Shown here piece after piece: positions 5,585-11,358 of a stretch of DNA of 11,358 bases (the first letter of the stretch is position 1; each line of letters opens with the position of its first letter). The stretch comes from JAHFJU01 sp964354865 (lineage in GTDB: Bacteria > Patescibacteriota > Gracilibacteria > UBA1369 > UM-FILTER-53-11), in assembly GCA_964354865.1 (NCBI GenBank), contig CAYHBN010000051.1, forward strand, positions 1 to 11,358. Reading direction: 5' to 3'. The position numbers and the translations under genes are program-made. The notes beneath the pieces are model-generated. The model saw only the letters and a program-made list of their open reading frames with translations. It was not told where the DNA came from and ran no database searches.

Positions 5585-6571
5585 ATGGCTAAAGGAAGTC
5601 GCGAAATCCGTCGCAAAATTAAATCTACAAAGAGCACTCGTCAGATAACAAAAGCTATGGAGCTTGTATCTGCGTCGAAGATGCGTCGTGCCGTGTCTAA
5701 CACGCTCGCGCTTCGTCCGTATGCGCAAATGGCAGAGGTAATGATTCGTCGTTTGTCGACTGCGGTTGAGCACTCACGAAAAATTCACAAGAATGAAATG
5801 GGCGACTTTGAGCAGGTTGCATTGCATCCTCTTCTCGAAAAACGTGAAGTTAAAAAAGTATTGGCGATTGTGATTTCGACCGATCGTGGACTTTGTGGTG
5901 GTTTGAATACGCAGCTTGCGAAGAAAGTTATCGAATATATGAGAGGGGAGCGGGCAAAGAAAAATCCGCCTTCAGTGGATTTTGTGGCAATCGGAAAAAA
6001 GGCTCAGGACTTTTTACGCCGTCAAGATATGCACGTGGTTGCGGCGTACAATGCCATGAGCAATCATCCGAAAATTATAGATACGTACCCGGTTTCGAAA
6101 ATGGTTTTAAAGGATTATATGACAGGCAAATATGACAAAGTTATGCTGATTTATACCGAATTTGTCTCTGCATTGAGCCAAAAGCCAGCATGCCGTCGTT
6201 TATTGCCGCTCTCAGAAAAAGCACTTGAAGAGATGGTTGAAGGACTCGATTCGAATGTTGAAAATGCTCACAAAAAGAATGTTGCACGTGAACAAGTCGC
6301 CGTTGAAACAGCCGATGAATATGTCTTCGAGCCGTCAGCAGAAAAAGTATTAGCAGTAATGCTCCCTAAATTGACCGAAATGCAGGTGTTTCAGGCGATT
6401 CTAGAGGCGACAGCCTCTGAACATGCCGCTCGTATGTTCGCAATGCGAAATGCCTCTGATAACGCAAAAGAATTGATCTCAGACTTCACCTTGTTGTACA
6501 ACCGCATTCGTCAGGCAGCCGTTACCGCCGAACTTGCCGAAATCAGCGCGGGAAGGGCTGCGTTGGGTTGA
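5585..6571 (+). CDS. atpG: ATP synthase F1 subunit gamma
   Basis: Gamma is the rotating shaft inside the alpha-beta ring. The N-terminal helix (REIRRKIKSTKSTRQITKAM, about 6-25, continuing to about 55) and the C-terminal helix (about the last 55 residues, with NRIRQAAVTAELAEISAGRAAL) are the most conserved parts of the family and are intact. At 328 residues it is longer than the usual 285-295. The extra length lies in the middle, in the stretch around EHSRKIHKNEMGDFEQ and a charged segment near residues 218-250. The start ATG 5585 follows 17 bases without G. The stop is TGA 6569-6571. It is the last gene of the atp operon and converges on the minus-strand gene ending at 6589. Confidence 0.96.
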   Translation: MAKGSREIRRKIKSTKSTRQITKAMELVSASKMRRAVSNTLALRPYAQMAEVMIRRLSTAVEHSRKIHKNEMGDFEQVALHPLLEKREVKKVLAIVISTDRGLCGGLNTQLAKKVIEYMRGERAKKNPPSVDFVAIGKKAQDFLRRQDMHVVAAYNAMSNHPKIIDTYPVSKMVLKDYMTGKYDKVMLIYTEFVSALSQKPACRRLLPLSEKALEEMVEGLDSNVENAHKKNVAREQVAVETADEYVFEPSAEKVLAVMLPKLTEMQVFQAILEATASEHAARMFAMRNASDNAKELISDFTLLYNRIRQAAVTAELAEISAGRAALG

Positions 6572-6588
6572 AGCGAGCAATAGCTTGT

Positions 6589-7212
6589 TTAATTCTTTGT
6601 GAAGTTCTCTTTTAAATTTTTCTGGAGGGCTTCTTCCTCTTTTCTAAAACTTTCAATTTGAGCTTTAATTTCTTTTTTATCAGCTGTTGGTAACTCGCCC
6701 AATTCTTTTAGGTTTTTAGTGATATCGCCGATGAGTGAAATTCTTTCCTCTAAGTTCTCTTTTAGTCCCTGCTTTTTGCTCTCAGCTTGCTGTCTGCCAC
6801 TTATTCGTTGATTAGATAAACTTCCATAATCACGCCAAAGTGAATCTACCTTTTTACTTGCTTGATCTACTTGATTTTTCAAATTTAATTGCAAACCTTC
6901 TTTTACGTTCTCAACTTGATGTCTTCCGCTCGGTTTCAGGCTCTTTAAATCTAAATATTCTTGTCTTAGATCCGTAGGTTTTACCTGAGGAGCTTGTTGC
7001 TCTTGAGGTGTATCTACTGGCGCAATTGTTGCCGTACCTTCAGCCTTCTTAAAAGAATCCATCATGCCGAATACTTTGCCAAACATCCCGCCTTCTTGCG
7101 CTTCATAGAATTTGGTTAAATCATCACTCGTTTTTGCATTTGGAGTTGCGCTCACTGCTGTTGCACCCTCTACCTTTATTTCTGGAATATTTGTTTGATT
7201 TTCTGCTCCCAT
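6589..7212 (-). CDS. Hypothetical protein with tandem helical repeats
   Basis: I do not recognise this 207-residue protein. There is no signal peptide or membrane helix. Residues 1-80 are low in structure and rich in Ala, Thr, Pro and Gln, with a short Gly/Met/Phe-rich patch (GGMFGKVFGMMDSF, 41-54). Residues 80-205 are charged and probably helical or coiled-coil. A repeat of about 43 residues is visible: SGRHQVENVKEGLQLNL (95-111) and SGRQQAESKKQGLKENL (138-154) share S-G-R, Q, E, K, G-L and N-L. A weaker trace near QKNLKENF (197-204) may be a third, degraded unit. The ATG start follows 32 bases without G. It has its own promoter-like sequence and converges on atpG with 17 bases between stop codons. 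Confidence 0.8.
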   Translation of the reverse strand: MGAENQTNIPEIKVEGATAVSATPNAKTSDDLTKFYEAQEGGMFGKVFGMMDSFKKAEGTATIAPVDTPQEQQAPQVKPTDLRQEYLDLKSLKPSGRHQVENVKEGLQLNLKNQVDQASKKVDSLWRDYGSLSNQRISGRQQAESKKQGLKENLEERISLIGDITKNLKELGELPTADKKEIKAQIESFRKEEEALQKNLKENFTKN

Positions 7213-7237
7213 AGTTTTGATTTAATTTGTTTTATAT

Positions 7238-7266
7238 ATTATAACACAAAACAGTTGTCCTGGGAA
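7238..7266 (-). promoter_or_regulatory. Promoter-like sequence before the helical repeat gene
   Basis: On the minus strand, TGTTATAAT ends at 7238: a perfect -10 (TATAAT) with an extended TGn. A weak -35 (TTCCCA, 7266-7261) lies 17 bases upstream. The -10 is 25 bases before the ATG at 7212. The same nine-base word occurs before the gene at 8659. Confidence 0.55.
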
Positions 7267-7291
7267 TAAGCCTGCGGCCAATATATTATTG

Positions 7292-7702
7292 CTACATCTG
7301 TGCATTTACCTGGGCCTCTGGGAATCCGTGTGGATGAATTGGATGCGCTGAAGATCTCCGTTGAGTAGCAGCTTTTACCGCGCTTTGATTTGTCACATCA
7401 ATCTCTCTTACGGGTTGAATTTGAGTAGGAGAACAACTAAGCGTATACGTTTCTCTTTCGTTTCTATTGAGAGGGCGTGGCCCCGTCGTTGTATCGAATA
7501 GATATACTCTTAATACTTCTGAGCGAGTTTTATCAATAAACAGTCTTATTTGTTTGCCATCAATTGGGGAACCTTCAATATAAAAAGTTCCAGGTCGTAG
7601 TTGGTCTCTATTTTCAGCCGTCGAAATAGTTACTAGTCCATTAATTGAAAGAGTAATTGATGGGTTTGCATGAACGATGTGAATGTCTGGTGGTGTTTCC
7701 AT
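7292..7702 (-). CDS. Hypothetical small beta-rich protein
   Basis: This is a 136-residue protein that I do not recognise. The first 85 or so residues read like short beta strands (ITLSINGLVTIST, GTFYIEG, KQIRLFID, EVLRVYLFDT). The rest is polar with a His/Pro-rich end (AHPIHPHGFPEAQ). There is no signal peptide or membrane helix. The start is set at ATG 7702 (METPPDIHIV). A TTG two codons upstream (7708) would add only two residues and has a poorer context. The gene shares orientation with its neighbours and lies 79 bases upstream of the helical repeat gene, which has its own promoter-like sequence. Function is unknown. Confidence 0.65.
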   Translation of the reverse strand: METPPDIHIVHANPSITLSINGLVTISTAENRDQLRPGTFYIEGSPIDGKQIRLFIDKTRSEVLRVYLFDTTTGPRPLNRNERETYTLSCSPTQIQPVREIDVTNQSAVKAATQRRSSAHPIHPHGFPEAQVNAQM

Positions 7703-7709
7703 ATGCAAT

Positions 7710-7785
7710 GTTATACAGGAGTCAGTGTAATCTGTTACAGGATTACTAAGTACGCTAAATTAGCGCATAATTGCCCTTTTGTCAA
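7710..7785 (-). promoter_or_regulatory. Candidate promoter region with a dyad over the -10
   Basis: On the minus strand, a perfect -35 TTGACA (7785-7780) is followed after 17 bases by TAATTT (7762-7757), a weak -10. This -10 lies inside the perfect dyad CGCTAA-A-TTAGCG (7753-7765), an operator-like arrangement. A second dyad, GTAATC/GATTAC (7727-7732 and 7741-7746), lies downstream. A separate -10-like TATAAC (7715-7710) ends only 7 bases before the ATG at 7702; if used, the message would be nearly leaderless. Which one works cannot be decided from sequence. Confidence 0.4.
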
Positions 7786-7802
7786 ATAAGTTTTGGGGTA
7801 TT

Positions 7803-7838
7803 AAAAAACGTGAGGTGGATTTTCTCCGGGCCTCACGT
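7803..7838 (-). terminator. Rho-independent terminator of the two-domain protein gene
   Basis: Read on the minus strand, ACGTGAGG and CCTCACGT form a perfect 8-bp stem with a 15-base loop, directly followed by a run of T (complement of the A-run at 7803-7808). It lies 26 bases after the stop codon of the gene at 7865-8659. Confidence 0.8.
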
Positions 7839-7864
7839 CTTTAGGTGCGTTTAAATCCTTTTAA

Positions 7865-8659
7865 TTAGCGAGAAAAGCGTGCTTCGCCCACTAGACCTGC
7901 ACGATTCGTAAGTCGAACATTGTATGAATAACCGGCTCTGAACTGCATTGAGAACGAATAGGTACCCACCGCAGAACGAGGAATTGTAACTAAACCTGCA
8001 GGGGAGTCACTGCCAGCAACCTGAAGGTTGCGATCTTGTGAATCTACTTCATATACCTGTAATCGATAATCAACGGGAAGATTAACAAGGGTATTATTTA
8101 CATCTTTAATCAAGATAGTTGCCGTTGTAGAGCTTACAGGAGTGACAGATACTGTTGCCGGCATGTGGTTTGGATCGAAGGCAAGTTGCGCAATGAGGTT
8201 TCCATTTGATCCCATTAAACGAGCATTATAGGTAAGACCTGCCGCGAAGCTTGTGGTAAGCTTATGGCGGCCAACACCTGGGTGAGACATTGGAAGGACT
8301 TCATTAACACCCGCGACTACGTCGCTTCCTGCAATTTGTAGATTATCGCCGCGTTGACCAATTGCATAAACCTGAATACGTTGGCCATTTTGAAGATCAA
8401 CAGCATTACCATAATTGTCTTTAACAACGAGGGTTGTTGCTTGTGATGACATGTTCTCAGTCACTAATGCTGAAATAATTGAAACTCGTTGATTGTTTTG
8501 TGCTGCAACCTGCCGTGCCGCTACTTGAACTGGAGGGGCGCTACGAAAGTTCATGTTTGCAGCTCCTTTAAAAGTTCCTGAGTCATTCATAAATGCATAC
8601 CCAACGCCGGCTAAGACGACGAGTGCGCCGAGTGACATAAAAAGATGTTTCTTTTGCAT
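7865..8659 (-). CDS. Secreted or anchored protein with two copies of one domain
   Basis: A 264-residue protein of unknown function. The N terminus (MQKKHLF, then a hydrophobic stretch to about residue 23) is a signal peptide or membrane anchor, with no lipobox cysteine. A linker rich in Ala, Gln and Asn follows (about 30-57). The rest is two copies of a beta-rich domain of about 100 residues, at 58-162 and 168-263, offset by 105 residues. Shared positions include NLQIAGSD/NLQVAGSD (106-113, 211-218), a following AG, a P..S..G motif and SFAAGLTYNARL/QFRAGYSYNVRL (137-148, 239-250). The fold may be Ig-like, which is inference. A terminator and an extended -10 promoter flank it, so it is probably a single-gene unit. 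Export suggests a cell-surface role. Confidence 0.85.
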   Translation of the reverse strand: MQKKHLFMSLGALVVLAGVGYAFMNDSGTFKGAANMNFRSAPPVQVAARQVAAQNNQRVSIISALVTENMSSQATTLVVKDNYGNAVDLQNGQRIQVYAIGQRGDNLQIAGSDVVAGVNEVLPMSHPGVGRHKLTTSFAAGLTYNARLMGSNGNLIAQLAFDPNHMPATVSVTPVSSTTATILIKDVNNTLVNLPVDYRLQVYEVDSQDRNLQVAGSDSPAGLVTIPRSAVGTYSFSMQFRAGYSYNVRLTNRAGLVGEARFSR

Positions 8660-8687
8660 ATTTATTTTATTAATTTATATTAGATAC

Positions 8688-8716
8688 ATTATAACATATT
8701 TGCGCAGTCCAGCCAA
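8688..8716 (-). promoter_or_regulatory. Extended -10 promoter of the two-domain protein gene
   Basis: On the minus strand, TTGGCT (8716-8711, four of six matches to the -35 consensus) is followed after 17 bases by TATAAT (8693-8688) with a TGn extension. This gives a leader of about 22 bases before the ATG at 8659. The nine-base word TGTTATAAT is identical to that before the gene at 7212. Confidence 0.65.
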
Positions 8717-8768
8717 ATATGCCACGGCAAAAAAGTGGTTGTTTATTATATCCCCTTTGTCGTTCCGC

Positions 8769-9140
8769 TTATCTCAACCCTCCACCACTCGAGCTTGAGC
8801 CAGAGCTTTTAATTGACTCTGAAATGTTTTGAATAAGGCGCACGATTTCAGCGAAGCTGATGTATTCAGTGGTGCTGATACCAATAATTTTACCGAGTGC
8901 GTTTACGACGACAACAGCTAAAACAGTTATAACCAAGCCAATAATCGCGTAACGAATGGTGCCGACAGCTGTTTTAATTTTGTCTTCTTGTCCTCCTGAA
9001 AGAATGAACGAAATTCCACCTACGAAAATAAAGATAATCGAAAGAAAACCAGCGGCTATAATCGCGTAGGCGATTCCTTTATTGATTAGATCGATGAGTT
9101 GAACGTCTTGCACATCTGAAATGAGACTTCCGTTTGCCAT
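8769..9140 (-). CDS. Pilin-like TrbC/VirB2-type membrane protein
   Basis: A 123-residue protein with two membrane helices (about 22-47 and 58-83) joined by a short polar turn SGGQEDKIK (48-56). A polar tail ends in Ser and Gly. The pattern FVGGISFILSGGQEDKIKTA followed by TIRYAIIGLVITVLAVVVVN matches the pilin-like conjugal-transfer proteins (TrbC/VirB2 type) that are widespread in CPR bacteria. In type IV secretion systems VirB2 subunits build the pilus, but no other transfer gene is visible here, so the role in this organism is unknown. There is no clear cleavable signal peptide. The ATG 9140 follows 22 bases without G and lies in the common CATATGG context. Confidence 0.8.
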   Translation of the reverse strand: MANGSLISDVQDVQLIDLINKGIAYAIIAAGFLSIIFIFVGGISFILSGGQEDKIKTAVGTIRYAIIGLVITVLAVVVVNALGKIIGISTTEYISFAEIVRLIQNISESIKSSGSSSSGGGLR

Positions 9141-9229
9141 ATGAAAAGAGGATAAAGTAAATCAACAAGAGAGTAAAGAGCGCCAGATAGCTTTTCTATT
9201 TACGATAGTTACGTCGTGTTTTCTGCGCT

Positions 9230-9262
9230 AAAAAGGTGTTGCTCTTTGAGGAACACCTTTTT
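9230..9262 (-). terminator. Hairpin terminator after khpA
   Basis: AAAAAGGTGTT (9230-9240) and AACACCTTTTT (9252-9262) form a perfect 11-bp stem, continued inside by CTC/GAG around a TTT loop after a G-G mismatch. On the minus strand the T-run lies in the 3' arm, 11 bases after the khpA stop. The A-run/T-run symmetry means it could also stop plus-strand transcription, though no plus-strand gene ends here. Confidence 0.75.
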
Positions 9263-9272
9263 AAGGGTTCCC

Positions 9273-9572
9273 TTAAAAACTGCCTCCATCGTCTTCTGCA
9301 ACACGAACTTCGCTGCCATCTGGTTCGACGATTTTCATGTTTACGCGTGCATTGTTCTTTGATCCGATAATGCGAACAAGTACGCGGATTGCTTTTGCTG
9401 TTTGGCCACTCTTGCCGATAATGCGACCCATGTCTTCTTTAGAAACGCGAAGCGTAATAAGAACCCCCATCTCGTCGACGGTGCGGCTTACTTCTACGGC
9501 ATCTTGGTTTGAGACGATTTGTTTAACGAGGTATTCAACGAAGTCGCGATCTTGTCCTTGTGTTGGGTCCAT
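9273..9572 (-). CDS. khpA: KH-domain RNA-binding protein (KhpA/YlqC family)
   Basis: A small single-KH protein of 99 residues. The GxxG loop is GKSG (53-56) within GRIIGKSGQTAKAIRVL, which is diagnostic of the fold. In other bacteria KhpA binds RNA, often as a pair with KhpB, and affects cell size and division. The family is commonly encoded just after rpsP, as here. An acidic C-terminal tail (VAEDDGGSF) extends past the usual end. The start ATG 9572 gives MDPTQGQDRDFVEYLV; 33 bases before it contain no G. The rimM and trmD genes that often follow rpsP-khpA are absent, and a terminator closes the unit. Confidence 0.92.
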   Translation of the reverse strand: MDPTQGQDRDFVEYLVKQIVSNQDAVEVSRTVDEMGVLITLRVSKEDMGRIIGKSGQTAKAIRVLVRIIGSKNNARVNMKIVEPDGSEVRVAEDDGGSF

Positions 9573-9694
9573 GTGAATTTAGGTTTTAGAGGATAAGGGG
9601 AGATACGAGAGGAATCCTTAACGAACGTAGCAAAAATATAGTATCACGTTCACAGTCATTACTTAAAAACTCCTGTTACTTGTGCATTATATAC

Positions 9695-10000
9695 TTACGC
9701 TTTCTTTTCTTCTGCCTTTGATGCACGTTTTTTATTGCGTGGCTCCATGTATCGATCCATGTTAGCGTAGCCCTCTTTCTTCAAGAGAGACGCAACGGTG
9801 TCGGTAGGCTGGGCACCTTTAGAAATCCAATATTCAATACGGTCTTTCTTGAGCATAGCCACCTTTGGCTTTTGTGAAGGAAGATATGTGCCAACAATTT
9901 CAAGGTGTTTTCCTTTAATCGGAGCTCTGTGCTCTGCAACGATTAAACGGAAACTTGGCTGACCTTTTTTACCGACGCGAGAAAATCTGATTTTTAGCAT
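9695..10000 (-). CDS. rpsP: 30S ribosomal protein bS16
   Basis: This protein binds 16S rRNA and helps assemble the small subunit. The family opening MLKIRFSRVGKKGQPSFR is intact, followed by HLEIVGTYLP and a segment with GAQPTDTVASLL near residue 63. A lysine-rich tail ends the 101-residue protein. The start is ATG at 10000, not the in-frame codon at 10039: the 13 residues the earlier start would add (MTLGISHAKIPVA) are not part of any S16 I know. It lies 56 bases after the DUF721 gene and 122 bases before khpA, all on the same strand, suggesting one operon. Confidence 0.96.
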   Translation of the reverse strand: MLKIRFSRVGKKGQPSFRLIVAEHRAPIKGKHLEIVGTYLPSQKPKVAMLKKDRIEYWISKGAQPTDTVASLLKKEGYANMDRYMEPRNKKRASKAEEKKA

Positions 10001-10056
10001 AGCAACGGGGATTTTAGCGTGTGAGATTCCGAGAGTCAAATGGAAAATACAAGAAT

Positions 10057-10383
10057 CTAGTTTTGAGGGGCATCTTGAGCTGTTTTTTTATGGAGTGCGG
10101 TACGCAAATCTTTGACGATTCCTGTGCCAATTCGTTTGTTTAGAGCCTCAATTATTGTTGTTTTTTTATCTGTTACAAGCTGTCCCCATGCAGATGCATC
10201 GACTCCTACCGATAAAACCCCATTTTTAAAGAAACGGGGGTGAATATGTTCAAGGGCTAATTCGTGGATTATGTCTGGTGCGAGTACTCGAAAAGCCTGA
10301 CAAACGTGTGCCCCCGAGGTTTGTTTTGCCAAACCAAGGTGATTTATAGCTTTTGGGACGAAATCGGAGATTCGTTTAAACAT
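10057..10383 (-). CDS. DUF721 protein, DciA-like
   Basis: A 108-residue protein with the DUF721 core: LSVGVDASAWGQLVTDKKTT (57-76), containing the conserved Trp (W66), then a helix IIEALNKRIGTGIVKDLRT. DciA, the best-known member, helps load the replicative helicase DnaB in many bacteria that lack DnaC. The lengths of CPR members are similar to this one. The N-terminal part (1-55) is helical and shows a His-rich segment (LALEHIHPRFF) that I do not recognise as a metal site. Its ATG is preceded by 12 bases without G. A role in helicase loading is inferred from the family, not shown. Confidence 0.8.
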   Translation of the reverse strand: MFKRISDFVPKAINHLGLAKQTSGAHVCQAFRVLAPDIIHELALEHIHPRFFKNGVLSVGVDASAWGQLVTDKKTTIIEALNKRIGTGIVKDLRTALHKKTAQDAPQN

Positions 10384-10405
10384 AGGATTGAGGGGCGGGT
10401 GGCAT

Positions 10406-10423
10406 CACCGACTGGCGTCGGTG
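10406..10423 (-). other. Hairpin between the glycosyltransferase and DUF721 genes
   Basis: CACCGAC and GTCGGTG form a perfect 7-bp, G+C-rich stem around a 4-base loop, 3 bases past the glycosyltransferase stop codon. No T-run follows on the minus strand, so it may be a weak or factor-dependent stop or a 3'-end stabiliser. Confidence 0.4.
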
Positions 10424-10426
10424 TGT

Positions 10427-11358
10427 CTATAATCTCACTGCTTCTTGGTATACCGCAAGCGTTTGTTCCGCTGTTTTTTGCCATGAAAAGTCTTGGGCGC
10501 GGTTGAGGCCGCGAGTACGAAGTGTATCTCTTAGGTTGTCATCGGTAACTATTTTTTGAAGTGCGTCGGCAATTTCCATTGGGCAGTGTGGATCGAAAAA
10601 GAATGCATTTCCCTCTCCTGCTATTTCTGGTAAGCACGACGAGCGAGAGCACGCCACGGGTGTGCCGCACGCAAATGCTTCTAAGATAGGCAGTCCAAAT
10701 CCTTCGTAAAATGAGGGCATTACGTAGGCAGTAGCGCCATTAACCAGTGCGATAAGGTCGTCTTCTGGTACCAATCCGGTAAAAACGACGTGGTTCGCTA
10801 TGCCATTTTGGGTCGCAGTTTGTTTAACCTCTGGGTAGTGAGGGTCTTCTTTTCCCGTAATAACAAGTTGGCCTTTGTAGTCATGATTATTTTTCAGGAT
10901 TGAGAACGCACGCAATAAGTTCACAAGATTTTTATGATCGCGCCAAACGCCGGTATACAGTATGTAGGGCTGCTCAATGCCGTATTTTTCTTTTAATTCG
11001 GGGATTTTATTCGTCATGTATTCACTTGGCAGTACGCGAAATGTTTCATTGCTCGCTTCATAAATAACATCGATTTTATGCGGATTTACCTTGAGAAAAT
11101 GTACAATATCTTCTTTTGTTTTGTGAGAGACCGCAATTATCTTTTTTGATCGCTTTGCGATAGAAGAAATAGTTGCGTGATATGCAAAACGTCGCAACGG
11201 ACTGCGCATTTTCGCTCCCGGGTACAGGGTGAGCGTCAGGTCGTGAATCGTGACGATGCTTTTTCCACTATATAAAATAGGTGCATTGAAATGCGTGAAG
11301 TGCATCAGGTCAACTTTTTCTTTTCCATCAATCACATCCTGAACAATATTCGGATAAA
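10427..11358 (-). CDS. GT4-family glycosyltransferase, N terminus missing
   Basis: A retaining GT-B glycosyltransferase that moves a sugar from a nucleotide-sugar donor, probably for cell-surface polysaccharide or lipid. The frame is open to the window edge, with YPNIVQD before the GTG at 11335, so that GTG is not the true start; about 309 residues are visible. Landmarks are HFTHFNAPILYSGKSIVTIH in the acceptor half, YILYTGVWRDHKNL opening the donor-binding half, and the E-x7-E motif EGFGLPILE (about 10679-10705). Residues around these fit GT4 mannosyl- or rhamnosyltransferases, but the sugar cannot be told. The first part of the N-terminal Rossmann domain lies beyond 11358. Confidence 0.9.
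   Translation of the reverse strand, partial: YPNIVQDVIDGKEKVDLMHFTHFNAPILYSGKSIVTIHDLTLTLYPGAKMRSPLRRFAYHATISSIAKRSKKIIAVSHKTKEDIVHFLKVNPHKIDVIYEASNETFRVLPSEYMTNKIPELKEKYGIEQPYILYTGVWRDHKNLVNLLRAFSILKNNHDYKGQLVITGKEDPHYPEVKQTATQNGIANHVVFTGLVPEDDLIALVNGATAYVMPSFYEGFGLPILEAFACGTPVACSRSSCLPEIAGEGNAFFFDPHCPMEIADALQKIVTDDNLRDTLRTRGLNRAQDFSWQKTAEQTLAVYQEAVRL

Noticed and set aside
6571..6595. Possible terminator between atpG and the converging gene
   Set aside because: AAGC/GCTT gives only a 4-bp stem followed by an interrupted T-rich stretch; too weak to call, though the operon must end somewhere near.
8742..8750. Second TATAAT on the minus strand after the pilin-like gene
   Set aside because: No -35 lies at 16-18 bases, and the extended -10 promoter at 8688-8716 is better placed for the next gene.
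9261..9276. Inverted repeat TTAAGGG-TT-CCCTTAA over the khpA stop codon
   Set aside because: The two-base loop cannot form a normal RNA hairpin, and the neighbouring 11-bp hairpin explains termination.
10001..10039. N-terminal extension of rpsP to 10039
   Set aside because: The added 13 residues do not match the S16 family, whose members begin at the MLKIRFSR methionine.
1..11358. Alternative genetic code with TGA as glycine
   Set aside because: TGA ends atpE and atpG exactly at family length and no internal in-frame TGA is needed in any recognised gene.

Overview
The window looks like a piece of a Patescibacteria (CPR) genome, most likely a parcubacterium. The signs are a compact 128-residue ATP synthase delta subunit, a two-helix TrbC/VirB2-like pilin of the kind common in that group, a DUF721 protein beside rpsP and khpA, several short unrecognised proteins, and start sites with no Shine-Dalgarno sequence. 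TGA ends atpE and atpG at their expected full lengths, so the standard bacterial code applies and the UGA-glycine code of Gracilibacteria does not. The lineage is an inference from protein style only.

Positions 1-6571 (+ strand) carry an F1Fo ATP synthase operon in the order atpD (3' part) - atpC - atpZ/I-like - atpB - atpE - atpF - atpH - atpA - atpG. Beta and epsilon come first and gamma last, unlike the common B-E-F-H-A-G-D-C order. The subunits make a complete enzyme: the c subunit has a membrane glutamate with proton-type surroundings, subunit a has the essential arginine, and alpha and beta have their nucleotide-site motifs. Unusual points are a roughly 95-residue acidic insertion in subunit a, an atpZ/I-like gene with no ATG, GTG or TTG start, G-free leaders before every gene, and structured RNA in the larger spacers. 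Two of these spacers (atpD-atpC and atpE-atpF) hold related two-stem elements in which six base pairs differ between copies by changes on both sides, with pairing kept.

Positions 6589-9140 (- strand, convergent with the atp operon) hold four proteins of unknown or loosely known role: a helical repeat protein, a small beta-rich protein, a secreted or membrane-anchored protein made of two copies of one domain, and a pilin-like membrane protein. Promoter-like sequences lie before three of them and a terminator hairpin follows the two-domain protein.

Positions 9273-11358 (- strand) read, in transcription order, a GT4 glycosyltransferase (5' end outside the window), a DUF721/DciA-like protein, ribosomal protein bS16 (rpsP) and the KH-domain RNA-binding protein khpA, closed by a strong hairpin terminator. 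No tRNA, rRNA, CRISPR array, insertion sequence or origin was seen. No gene-free stretch exceeds 300 bases.
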